From Deltaproteobacteria bacterium (GTDB lineage: Bacteria > Desulfobacterota > Desulfobulbia > Desulfobulbales > UBA5123): 14,481 nt of DNA. A program made the translations under genes and the position numbers. The stretch lies in assembly GCA_021788685.1 (NCBI GenBank), contig JAJYKH010000030.1, forward strand, positions 1 through 14,481, in the 5' to 3' direction. The notes under the pieces were generated by a model, which was not told the DNA's origin, made no database searches, and saw only the letters and a program-made list of their open reading frames with translations. Below, one piece after another: positions 7,797 through 14,481 of the stretch; position 1 is the first letter of the stretch; each line of letters starts with the position of its first letter.

Positions 7797-7944
7797 GCCG
7801 GGGATGGAAATGGGGTGCTCGACGAGGTTTGTCGGCCTCGCAAAAAGCCGCTCCGCCGACGGTCCGCGCTGTATAGCTTGTTGTTTCCTCGCTCCCGCCC
7901 GCCGGGGCTCGGGGGTGCGAGATCATCAATCAGTCAATTGGCAG
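7797..7944. other. Convergent spacer between lpxB and the histidine kinase gene
   Basis: No gene is supported here. An ATG overlaps the lpxB stop (ATGA, 7793-7796) and opens only 26 codons, ending at a TAG near 7873. GTCGGC (7831-7836) pairs with GCCGAC (7855-7860) around the A-rich loop CTCGCAAAAAGCCGCTCC, and CGAGG/CCTCG forms an overlapping hairpin. Neither is followed by a T-tract. An 11-base tandem duplication at the right end is listed separately. Confidence 0.4.
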
Positions 7945-7952
7945 TCAATTGG
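7931..7952. repeat. Perfect 11-base tandem duplication over the kinase stop codon
   Basis: CAGTCAATTGG occurs twice without spacing (7931-7941 and 7942-7952). The second copy contains the kinase stop codon (7945-7947, read on the minus strand), so the duplication does not alter the protein. Confidence 0.8.
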
Positions 7953-9693
7953 CGAGATACGATTCACCGGTGCCCTCCAGCGGCATGATGATCTCGAATT
8001 CCGTTCCCTTCCCCGGCTCGGAACGCACCACGATCTCGCCTTGGTGCTTTTTCACGATCCCATAGGAGATGCTCAAGCCAAGGCCGGTTCCCTTGCCCAC
8101 CGGCTTGGTGGTGAAGAAGGGCTCGAAAATCCTGTCCCTGATCGCCTCGGGTATGCCGGGACCCGAATCCTTGATGCTGATGTGGAGGTCCTTGCCCTGT
8201 TTCCGGGTCTGGATTCGGATCCGGCCAGGTCCCCGGATGGCCTGCATGGCATTGAGCAGGATGTTCATGAAGACCTGGTTCAGCTGGCTCGGCGAGCAGG
8301 GAACCAGCGGCAGCTCGCGGTCGTAATCCTTTACGACTTCGATCTGATGCTTGTATTCGCTGTAGAGGAGCGTCAGGGTGCTGTCGATGCTCTCGTGGAT
8401 ATCGGTCGATTTCCATTCCGCAGTGCCTGGGCGGGCGAAATTCTTGAGATCGTTCACGATCTGTGTGGTTCGCCGCGCCCCTTCCTTGATATTGGCAAAG
8501 AGGACGTCCAGGTTTCTCAGGAGACGATCGTAATCGAGCTCCTGTTTCAGGTCCTCGGCTTCCTTAAGCTGGTCAACAATCGCCTTCTTCGTGCCGTGCC
8601 TGTCGATTTTCTCGAAAACCGCCAGGATCTCCTTGAGCTCATCGACGCTCCTGCCCAGCGGGGGCAAGGCGCCAGTGATGAAATTGGTGGTGTTGTTGAT
8701 CTCGTGGGCAACGCCGGCTACCAAGTGCCCCAGCGCGACCATTTTCTCCGAATGAACCATCTGTGCCTGGGTTTCCTTGAGCTCCCGAAGGGTCTCTTCC
8801 AATTTCCGATTCGTTTCCTCGAGGTAGGCCTGCCGGTTGGAAAGCTCTTCGTTGGCTATCGCCAGTTGCCGGGTCCGATCATGGACCTTGGCCTCCAGGT
8901 CCTCCTTCATGCCGCTGATGGTGTCGAAGGCCTTCCCGAGCTGCGCCACCAGCTCATTGTAGGTGCCGCTCAGGATCGAGAGCTGGTCGGTCGAATCGAC
9001 CTTGACTCCTTGCTTCTCGACTTCGCCGATTAGGCGGTTCAGCGGCTTGGTGACTTCACGGACCACGAAATAGGTGACCAGGGCGCCAACAAGGAGCACG
9101 AGAAAGCCCACTCCCAAGCTCCTGAGCAGAAGATCCCGGATGCCTGCCCGCAGCCGCTGCTTGCTCATGCCCACCCGCACGTAACCGACAACTTCCTCGG
9201 CCACGGCGGGGGATTCCGAAAAATAGAGATCCTCTTCGGAGGCATACGAAGAAACACGAACTTGCTGCTGGAAAACGAATCCTTGTGAAGTTTCATGGTA
9301 GGACCCCGCAGCGGCAAGGTCGGCGGGAGATTTACCTGCCGGCGATTGATCGAGCACTGGCGGTGATCCTGGGCGATGCTTCCGGGCAAGGAGCTTGCCG
9401 TCATGATTGTAAATGGATACGGAAACGACGTCCTGCTGCTGCAGAACAGCTTCCATGGGAGACCGCAGCTGCTCCTCTTTTTCCGAGAAGACCCCAAGCG
9501 CGGCATTGTGGGCGAGCACTTGGGCCAGGAGCTCGCCTTCTTCGATGATCTCCCGTTTGAGATTCTTGATCTGCCACTGGAGAAAGAGAAGATTGAACAA
9601 AATGGAGATGAAGATGATCGCCGCCAGAAAGGTGATGTACACCTTGAGGCTGAAGTTTTCCCTGATGCGTTTCCGGATGCCGAAAAGACTCAT
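7945..9693 (-). CDS. Membrane sensor histidine kinase (HAMP, coiled coil, HisKA, HATPase)
   Basis: A 582-residue orphan sensor kinase. Transmembrane segments are near residues 16-40 and 191-211 and bracket a sensor domain of about 150 residues, expected in the periplasm. A HAMP linker (about 212-262) and a heptad-rich coiled coil (about 265-315) follow. The phosphoacceptor is H330 in VAHEINN; the usual proline after INN is threonine (NNTTNFI). The ATPase domain has the N box (NILLNAMQAI, N477 and N481), DSGPGIP (509-515) and GKGTGLGLS (533-541), so the kinase should be active. The ATG at 9693 overlaps the stop of the binding-protein gene as ATGA, giving tight translational coupling; it also directly precedes the conserved cytoplasmic head and first membrane segment. 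No response regulator is present in the window. The partner binding protein suggests it senses a small periplasmic ligand. Confidence 0.93.
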   Translation of the reverse strand: MSLFGIRKRIRENFSLKVYITFLAAIIFISILFNLLFLQWQIKNLKREIIEEGELLAQVLAHNAALGVFSEKEEQLRSPMEAVLQQQDVVSVSIYNHDGKLLARKHRPGSPPVLDQSPAGKSPADLAAAGSYHETSQGFVFQQQVRVSSYASEEDLYFSESPAVAEEVVGYVRVGMSKQRLRAGIRDLLLRSLGVGFLVLLVGALVTYFVVREVTKPLNRLIGEVEKQGVKVDSTDQLSILSGTYNELVAQLGKAFDTISGMKEDLEAKVHDRTRQLAIANEELSNRQAYLEETNRKLEETLRELKETQAQMVHSEKMVALGHLVAGVAHEINNTTNFITGALPPLGRSVDELKEILAVFEKIDRHGTKKAIVDQLKEAEDLKQELDYDRLLRNLDVLFANIKEGARRTTQIVNDLKNFARPGTAEWKSTDIHESIDSTLTLLYSEYKHQIEVVKDYDRELPLVPCSPSQLNQVFMNILLNAMQAIRGPGRIRIQTRKQGKDLHISIKDSGPGIPEAIRDRIFEPFFTTKPVGKGTGLGLSISYGIVKKHQGEIVVRSEPGKGTEFEIIMPLEGTGESYLAN

Positions 9694-10628
9694 GGCCTGG
9701 CCTCCCCTACGGCCCTCTCCGGACGATAGTCGCTGCCCAGTTTCTGGAGCACCGTGCGATTGATCTCGATTTTGACTTTGTCGGGCAGTACGGCTGACAC
9801 CTTGCATGCTTTTCCGCCCTGGAGCACATCCCAGGCCAGCTCGCCCGCCTTTTCGCCCATGGCGGGCAGATCGAAGGTGACCGCCACCGCGGCCCCTGCC
9901 TCGAGGTGCTTTTCCGAAAAGCTGAGGACCGGAATTTTTTCCATCACGGAGAAGAGAAGAATTTTCTCCAGGGTCTGCGGCGTCACCACGGTCAAATCGG
10001 GGAGGAGCCAGAAGGCGTCGATCCTGCCGCGCAAACGCGCGAGCAGATCCGGCACCTCCTTGGAGCTGCTTGTTTTTTCAACGACGAGCGCCATTCCGAG
10101 CTTGGCCGCCGCGTCCCGCGCCTCCGCGACAAGCCCGGAAGTCTTCTCCGGATCATAGATGACCCCGATCCGTTTCGCCCGCGGCAGGACGGCCGCGAGG
10201 CCTTCGAGCTGCCGGGCGGGGGGGATCGTCATCTCGACGCCGGTCACGTTCCGGCGGCCCTTGAGGATCTGTTTCGCGTCGGGGACAAGGAGGTAGACGA
10301 TCGGCTTGTCCGTCGCGAGAGAGGCGGCAAAGGCGAGTGCCTTGCCGCCGATGGCCACCACCAGCTGGGGATGCTTGGCCTCGATAAGGGATTTGAGGAA
10401 CTGGGGCTCCGTTTCCTCGCTCAACACGAACAGACTCGTATCGGCTGCCTGGATGCTTTTGGCGCCGGAAGAGGGGGGGTGATCGGCGAGGACCTTATCG
10501 AGTCCCTGCCGTGCCTGCTCGTAAGGCAGCAGCCGTGAGCTTTGCAGGACCACCACGCTCGGCCCGGCGAAAGCCGGCTGCGCCAGGAAGGCTAGGAGAA
10601 GGATGATCGGAAATAAAATTTTTTTCAT
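9690..10628 (-). CDS. Periplasmic ABC-type substrate-binding protein (PF04392-like), likely sensor partner of the kinase
   Basis: A 312-residue exported protein. A typical Sec signal peptide, MKKILFPIILLLAFLAQPAFA (21 residues), ends in an AxA-like cleavage site. The mature part has two alpha/beta lobes in the order seen in the ABC_sub_bind family (TrpX/YrhO-like): VVVLQSSRL, LVVAIGGKAL, KPIVYLLVPD, RIGVIYDPEKT, FWLLPDLTV and PVLSFSEKHL. No ABC permease or ATPase gene accompanies it, and its stop overlaps the kinase start (ATGA). It therefore probably presents a ligand to the kinase rather than to a transporter. The ATG at 10628 is preferred over an upstream in-frame TTG at 10658 because it starts the signal peptide; neither has a strong ribosome binding site. 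The ligand cannot be told from sequence. Confidence 0.88.
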   Translation of the reverse strand: MKKILFPIILLLAFLAQPAFAGPSVVVLQSSRLLPYEQARQGLDKVLADHPPSSGAKSIQAADTSLFVLSEETEPQFLKSLIEAKHPQLVVAIGGKALAFAASLATDKPIVYLLVPDAKQILKGRRNVTGVEMTIPPARQLEGLAAVLPRAKRIGVIYDPEKTSGLVAEARDAAAKLGMALVVEKTSSSKEVPDLLARLRGRIDAFWLLPDLTVVTPQTLEKILLFSVMEKIPVLSFSEKHLEAGAAVAVTFDLPAMGEKAGELAWDVLQGGKACKVSAVLPDKVKIEINRTVLQKLGSDYRPERAVGEARP

Positions 10629-11047
10629 GAGAAAAACAAAGACAAAACTTCCGACCAATTCCCGGAGATGTCTCGATTGCGAAACAACTCATCCAATAGG
10701 TAGGATTTTGCTCCGGGTAACTGGAGAATTTCCAGCATGCGATCGAATCCGCCGAACGGAGGAAAGAAATCTTCTGGCACGAATAGTATCAGATTTGCCA
10801 AAAAACACCCGTATTTTCCGCCATCGGGCTTTTACCACAGGCATCCTTCTCTGCCTCCAACCCTCCGCTTTCGAGAAATTAAGCTATTAATAGAATACTT
10901 AAGTCATTTCTTCCTGCAACCGAATTTTTTTCTCCAAATTAACGCAAGTTATGGTAGATTCATTGCCTAGCCTCAAGATCTGGACGAATGCGATTGACAC
11001 TGGTCTTCCGGCACATTGAAAAGAAGGGTACTTGCAAATATATTTCA
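10629..11047. other. AT-rich divergent control region between binding-protein/kinase genes and the receptor gene
   Basis: About 420 bases without a supported gene, clearly more AT-rich than the flanks. CTGGAGAATTTCCAG (10721-10735) is an inverted repeat with five-base arms that could be an operator. TGGCA (10775-10779) and TGCCA (10796-10800) form another. Around 10891-10897 two -10-like hexamers overlap on opposite strands: TAGAAT on plus, and TATTCT on minus with TTGCAG 16 bases upstream of it. TTGACA (10994-10999) has no convincing -10. I saw no cobalamin, TPP, FMN or molybdenum riboswitch core. Confidence 0.4.
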
Positions 11048-12907
11048 ATGAAACTGCATGTCTTCGCCATAACGGGTGTCCTTCTCTGTGGATGGCCGGT
11101 GGCTCTCGCCATGGCGGAGGGTACTCCTGAAGAGGCGACTGCCGAGAACACGGCGCTCATGGAAATGTACTTCGGCAAGGACCAGCTCGTCGAAGCCGCC
11201 ACCCGCTATCCCAAGCCCGTTTCCCAAATTGCCGAAAACGTCACGGTGGTGACCGCCGACGAGATCGAGGCCATGCATGCCCACAGCGTGGCCGAGGTGC
11301 TGGAACGGGTCCCCGGCGTATTCGTGCAATTCTCGGGTGAGGACTTCGCCTCCATCTCCAGCATCTATATCCACGGCTCAGATTACGAGCACGTGCTGGT
11401 GTTAGTGGACGGAATCCGCTGGAACAACGTCAGTGGCGATATTGCGGAAACCAGCAACATCCCGGTGCAGATCATCGACCGAATCGAGGTGATCAAGGGC
11501 GCGGCCTCCTCGGCCTGGGGGTCCTCCCTGGGTGGCGTGGTAAACATCATCACCAAAAAGACGGGTTCCGGCCCCACTCCCCACGGCACCATCACCTTGG
11601 CGCGAGGGGAGCATGATACCGAAGAGTACCAGGCAGACCTCGCGGGCGGCCTGAAGGACCTGGGCTATTACCTCTACGCAGGGCGGCAGGATTCAGCAGG
11701 TATCCTGGACGACCGCTCCTTCGAGAACAAGAGCCTGTTCGGGAAATTCTCCTACGATCTGCCCGGCGGCAGGAGAGTAGGGGGCGAAATCGGCCTCAGT
11801 CAGCCCGAGAATCTGTACCTGAATACCGACGCCCTTGCTTTTCAGGCTGACTTCCATACTATCTTCTATTCCGTCGACCTGGATAGCCCCCTCACCGATA
11901 GCCTTCGCTTCTACCTCCAGATGTACGGACGGGACCAGCGCGCCTCGAATATCCGTGAACAAGAGGAGTTAATCTCGTTCAAAAACACGGATGACGAGGA
12001 GCAAAAAGGTATCAACAGCCGGTTTGCCTGGGAAGGACGCAGCCAGACCGTGGTCCTGGGCGCCGAGTTCCTAGACCGGGAAAATACGACCCGGGACGAT
12101 ATTGCCAATACAGCGGAACCTCTGGAGCATGAAGAAATATGGGCCTTTTACCTCAACGACACGGTCCGACTCGGCCGCACGACCATTACCCCGGGAGTTC
12201 GATACGACCACCTCTCCATTGCGGATAACCAAGTCAATCCCAGCTTGGGAGTCACCTATCGCCTCACCGATGCCACGCTTCTGCGGGCTTCTGTGGCCCG
12301 GGGGTTCCGCAAGCCTGCCCTTGGACTCATCGAAAGCAGCCCCTCCCTGGAGAGTGAAACCATCTGGACGTATCAGGCCGGAGCGGAAACCACCGCAATC
12401 CCCGGTCTATGGGCCAAAGCCACCCTGTTCCATCATGATGCCGACGATGTCTGGTTTTATGACGAGCATTCGGGAGAGTGGCTCAACAACGGCAGCGAAA
12501 AGCGAACAGGCCTCGAAGTCGCTCTCAAGACCATGCCTTTATATAATTTTTCCTTAGGGGCTGATTACACCATCGTTCGCCTGGATCAGAGCCAGCAACC
12601 GAGTGACGACCTTTACAAGATCGGTCTGCTCCTGGAGTACGCCAACCATGCCTGGGGACTTTCTGGACAATTGTGGGGCAGTTATGTCTGGTGGAGCGAG
12701 GTCCAGTTCTCGCCGTCCGAGTTCAATGGCAAATTCGATACCTTTATCTGGGACCTGGTCTTGCGCAAGCAGGTGGCCGAATTCCACGAAGCAAGAGCGG
12801 AGCTGTTCCTCAAAGCCCACAACCTCTTCAATGGCTCGCAATATTGGCTTGCCGATTTTCCGAACGCCCCCCGCTGGCTGGAAGTCGGGATCAAAATGAG
12901 CTTCTGA
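11048..12907 (+). CDS. TonB-dependent outer-membrane receptor
   Basis: A 619-residue outer-membrane active-transport protein powered by TonB-ExbBD. A signal peptide of 23 residues, ending ALAMA, is followed by a short linker. The plug domain then shows VSQIAENVTVVTADEI, VLERVPGVFV, YIHGSDYEHVLVLVDGIRW, IDRIEVIKGAASSAWGS and GGVVNIITKK, all textbook plug motifs. The rest is a beta-barrel with alternating strands such as GVRYDHLSI and LLRASVARGFRKP, and it ends in the C-terminal beta-signal EVGIKMSF. Length is at the small end for siderophore receptors and closer to cobalamin- or metal-type receptors. The ATG at 11048 begins the signal peptide; an in-frame ATG at 10988 would add 20 unlikely residues. 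The Shine-Dalgarno sequence is weak. The gene lies 48 bases before the small peptide gene on the same strand and is divergent from the sensor pair. The substrate is unknown. Confidence 0.93.
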   Translation: MKLHVFAITGVLLCGWPVALAMAEGTPEEATAENTALMEMYFGKDQLVEAATRYPKPVSQIAENVTVVTADEIEAMHAHSVAEVLERVPGVFVQFSGEDFASISSIYIHGSDYEHVLVLVDGIRWNNVSGDIAETSNIPVQIIDRIEVIKGAASSAWGSSLGGVVNIITKKTGSGPTPHGTITLARGEHDTEEYQADLAGGLKDLGYYLYAGRQDSAGILDDRSFENKSLFGKFSYDLPGGRRVGGEIGLSQPENLYLNTDALAFQADFHTIFYSVDLDSPLTDSLRFYLQMYGRDQRASNIREQEELISFKNTDDEEQKGINSRFAWEGRSQTVVLGAEFLDRENTTRDDIANTAEPLEHEEIWAFYLNDTVRLGRTTITPGVRYDHLSIADNQVNPSLGVTYRLTDATLLRASVARGFRKPALGLIESSPSLESETIWTYQAGAETTAIPGLWAKATLFHHDADDVWFYDEHSGEWLNNGSEKRTGLEVALKTMPLYNFSLGADYTIVRLDQSQQPSDDLYKIGLLLEYANHAWGLSGQLWGSYVWWSEVQFSPSEFNGKFDTFIWDLVLRKQVAEFHEARAELFLKAHNLFNGSQYWLADFPNAPRWLEVGIKMSF

Positions 12908-12941
12908 GCGGACGGGGTTGGCCCATCCGCCTGATAACAAC

Positions 12942-12949
12942 AAGGAGGG
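12942..12949 (+). promoter_or_regulatory. Strong ribosome binding site of the peptide gene
   Basis: AAGGAGGG lies six bases before the ATG at 12956. It is the best Shine-Dalgarno sequence in the window, which supports translation of the 35-codon peptide at high level. Confidence 0.85.
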
Positions 12950-12955
12950 AATACA

Positions 12956-13063
12956 ATGGTTGAGAACATGGTCGTGCTGGAGGAAGGTCTGGATCCGGTG
13001 GAGATCGCTTCCGCCATGGGCTGCTGCAAGGCATCGTTTGGATTTTTGTATATTACCTGGTGA
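12956..13063 (+). CDS. Probable RiPP precursor peptide (geopeptide-like), 35 residues
   Basis: A short gene with a strong ribosome binding site. The product begins MVENMVVLEEGLDPVEIA, an acidic leader-like stretch, and ends SAMGCCKASFGFLYITW. The C-terminal part is the likely core, with two adjacent cysteines (residues 23 and 24) and a hydrophobic, aromatic tail. The gene sits 52 bases before a radical SAM/SPASM enzyme, the standard arrangement of peptide and maturase in ribosomally made, modified peptides. I recall a family named 'geopeptide' with its own radical SAM maturase in Geobacter relatives; this pair probably belongs there, but the name is from memory. A Cys-derived thioether or another radical-made crosslink is inferred, not shown. 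No leader peptidase or exporter gene is in view. Confidence 0.78.
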   Translation: MVENMVVLEEGLDPVEIASAMGCCKASFGFLYITW

Positions 13064-13086
13064 TTTCCTTCCACCCTAATGTATGC

Positions 13087-13115
13087 GAGGGAGCTGCGGC
13101 TCCCTCCTTTTTTTT
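13087..13115 (+). terminator. Intrinsic terminator/attenuator between peptide and maturase genes
   Basis: GAGGGAGC (13087-13094) pairs perfectly with GCTCCCTC (13099-13106) around a TGCG loop, followed by C and eight T residues (13108-13115). This is a textbook intrinsic terminator. It starts 23 bases after the peptide stop, and its T-tract directly touches the maturase ATG at 13116. It probably lets most transcripts stop after the peptide gene and only a few read into the maturase. Confidence 0.88.
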
Positions 13116-14423
13116 ATGAAACCATCACCGTACCTGCACTGCTTCCCATGCCCGGACCGGCCCGGGTACCGAATTCTCTATTCCGCCCGCAAGGCCTCCC
13201 TGCTGCTGCTGGAAGAGGAGCTGGCCAGTCGCGCCGCCCAGGGGGAAGAGCTGCCCCCGGAAGCGACCACCACTCTCTCCCGGCTGGGCCTGGTCGTGGC
13301 CGACCCTGAGGCGGAGCGGGAGGCGGGACGAAATCTCCTGGCCGACATCAACCGGGAGAACCCGTCCCTCAACGTGGCGGTCATCCTGACCCTCGCCTGC
13401 AACTTCGCCTGCCGCTACTGCTACGAAGGAAACCTCAAGGAACAGCCCCGGCCCATGATCGGCGAGACCGCCGCCCGGCTGGTCGAGTTCCTCAAGGAAC
13501 GGTTCGCCCCCGGCAAAAAGAACCTGGTCCTCCATTTTTACGGTGGGGAGCCACTGCTCGCCACGGAACGGATCAAGGAGATCGCCGCCCCCCTCCAGCA
13601 GTTCGCCCAGCAGAAGGGGGCCAACTTCGGCTTTTCCCTGGTCACCAACGGCTCACTCCTGACCCCCCCGATCATCGAAGAGCTCAAGCCCTTCGGCCTT
13701 CGGATCGCCAAAATCACCCTGGACGGCCCCGCCGATGTCCATGACCGGAGCCGCCCCTTTAAATCGGGGGAGGGAAGCTTCGAAACCATCCTGGGCAATG
13801 TCGCCGATTGCTGCGGTTTGGTCGGAATTGGCATTCAGGGCAACTACACCCGAGAGAACTACCAGCGCTTCCCCGAGCTGCTCGACCTGCTCATGGAAAG
13901 GGGGGTCACTCCCGATAAGCTGCTGCAGGTCGGTTTCGGCCCGGTGCTCCAGACCCGTGACCAGTTCACCCTAGCCGATTTCCATGATGGCTGCTGCTCG
14001 GCCAACGAGCCGTGGCTGGTGGAGGCCTCGATCATGCTGCGGGAGGAAATTCTGAAACGGGGCTACCCGGCCCCCAAAATCACGCCTTCCCCCTGCATGG
14101 TGGACGTGGACCATGCCTTCACCGTGCACGTGGACGGCGGCATCTACCAATGCCTCAGCTTCATCGGCCACCGAGAGTACCAGACGGGCGACATCTGGCA
14201 GGGAGTGCGGGATTACCGGGAGATATACAACCTGGATCACTGGCGGCGGCATGAGGAATGCCGTGACTGCTCCTACCTGCCGCTCTGCTTCGGGGGCTGC
14301 CGGTACATGGAATTCCAGCGCCACGGCGCCATCAAGGGCGTGAACTGCCAGAAGGAATATTGGGACGCTGCACTCGGGAAGCTCATTCAGCAGAGCGTCC
14401 GCTGGATGCAGAAGAAGTCCTGA
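13116..14423 (+). CDS. Radical SAM/SPASM peptide maturase (geopeptide-maturase-like)
   Basis: A 435-residue cytoplasmic iron-sulfur enzyme that most likely modifies the adjacent peptide. The S-adenosylmethionine cluster motif is C95xxxC99xxC102, within LACNFACRYC. YGGEPL (142-147) is the SAM-binding GGEP motif. The SPASM domain has C327, C346, then C382-x2-C385-x5-C391-x3-C395 and C411, enough for auxiliary clusters. The first 80 or so residues (YLHCFPCPDRPGYRILYS onward) may hold a peptide-recognition region and include a CxxC at 9-12. The ATG at 13116 is chosen because the family-like N-terminus starts there; the in-frame ATG at 13083 would lie ahead of the terminator hairpin. No Shine-Dalgarno sequence is visible, because the terminator occupies that space. 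Expression is expected to be low and dependent on read-through from the peptide gene. The radical SAM/SPASM assignment is firm; the exact chemistry is unknown. Confidence 0.93.
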   Translation: MKPSPYLHCFPCPDRPGYRILYSARKASLLLLEEELASRAAQGEELPPEATTTLSRLGLVVADPEAEREAGRNLLADINRENPSLNVAVILTLACNFACRYCYEGNLKEQPRPMIGETAARLVEFLKERFAPGKKNLVLHFYGGEPLLATERIKEIAAPLQQFAQQKGANFGFSLVTNGSLLTPPIIEELKPFGLRIAKITLDGPADVHDRSRPFKSGEGSFETILGNVADCCGLVGIGIQGNYTRENYQRFPELLDLLMERGVTPDKLLQVGFGPVLQTRDQFTLADFHDGCCSANEPWLVEASIMLREEILKRGYPAPKITPSPCMVDVDHAFTVHVDGGIYQCLSFIGHREYQTGDIWQGVRDYREIYNLDHWRRHEECRDCSYLPLCFGGCRYMEFQRHGAIKGVNCQKEYWDAALGKLIQQSVRWMQKKS

Positions 14424-14481
14424 CCTGCTTTTGCCCCAACATCCCCGATAAGATCAGCCCGGGACCGCGGCGAGATCGGAA
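14424..14481. other. Right-edge sequence, nothing recognised
   Basis: The 58 bases after the maturase stop show no gene start or terminator. A transporter or peptidase for the peptide could lie beyond the edge. Confidence 0.3.

Noticed and set aside
10775..10800. TGGCAC followed by TTTGCC, as a sigma54 promoter.
   Set aside because: The GG and GC elements are 19 bases apart rather than the required 10.
10659..11047. A riboswitch upstream of the TonB receptor, for example cobalamin.
   Set aside because: No B12-box-like core or other known aptamer core could be recognised on either strand.
13061..13115. The TGA ending the peptide gene could be a second selenocysteine codon, since a hairpin follows it.
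   Set aside because: The hairpin is followed by eight T residues and is a textbook terminator. The peptide tail ends naturally, and read-through would encode the terminator itself.

Overview
The window is GC-rich and reads as chromosome from a Gram-negative anaerobe of the Desulfuromonadales/Geobacter kind (Desulfobacterota). This placement is inferred from gene content, not from a marker gene. The pointers are a rhodanese/rubrerythrin-like fusion with an apparent selenocysteine codon, lipid A and AsmA-type outer-membrane genes, a PF04392 binding protein paired with a sensor kinase, a TonB-dependent receptor, and a radical SAM/SPASM peptide maturase that resembles the 'geopeptide' maturases of Geobacter relatives.

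Layout. (1) 3-713, plus strand: 3' part of a rhodanese + diiron ferritin-like protein. An in-frame TGA (93-95) sits exactly at the rhodanese catalytic cysteine, and a SECIS-like hairpin follows it. (2) 731-1360, plus: MarC-family membrane protein. (3) 1496-5113, minus: very large AsmA/YhdP-like envelope protein, convergent with marC. (4) 5114-5555: divergent control region with good sigma70-type promoters in both directions. (5) 5556-7796, plus: a Gfo/Idh/MocA (GnnA-like) oxidoreductase, then lpxB, both lipid A biosynthesis. (6) 7945-10628, minus: a periplasmic ABC-type binding protein overlapping by ATGA with an orphan membrane histidine kinase. (7) 10629-11047: AT-rich divergent control region. 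(8) 11048-14423, plus: TonB-dependent receptor, a 35-codon peptide gene with a strong ribosome binding site, an intrinsic terminator, and a radical SAM/SPASM maturase.

How the genes fit together. Blocks 3-5 concern the outer membrane: lipid A assembly and an AsmA-like protein of the type linked to phospholipid transport. Blocks 6-8 look like one accessory module, in which a binding protein and kinase could sense a ligand next to a divergently transcribed receptor. The receptor is followed by a small Cys-containing peptide and the enzyme likely to modify it. The two most notable items are the probable selenocysteine rhodanese at the left edge and the RiPP-type precursor/maturase pair at the right, with a terminator wedged between precursor and maturase. 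No tRNA, rRNA, insertion sequence or CRISPR array was seen.
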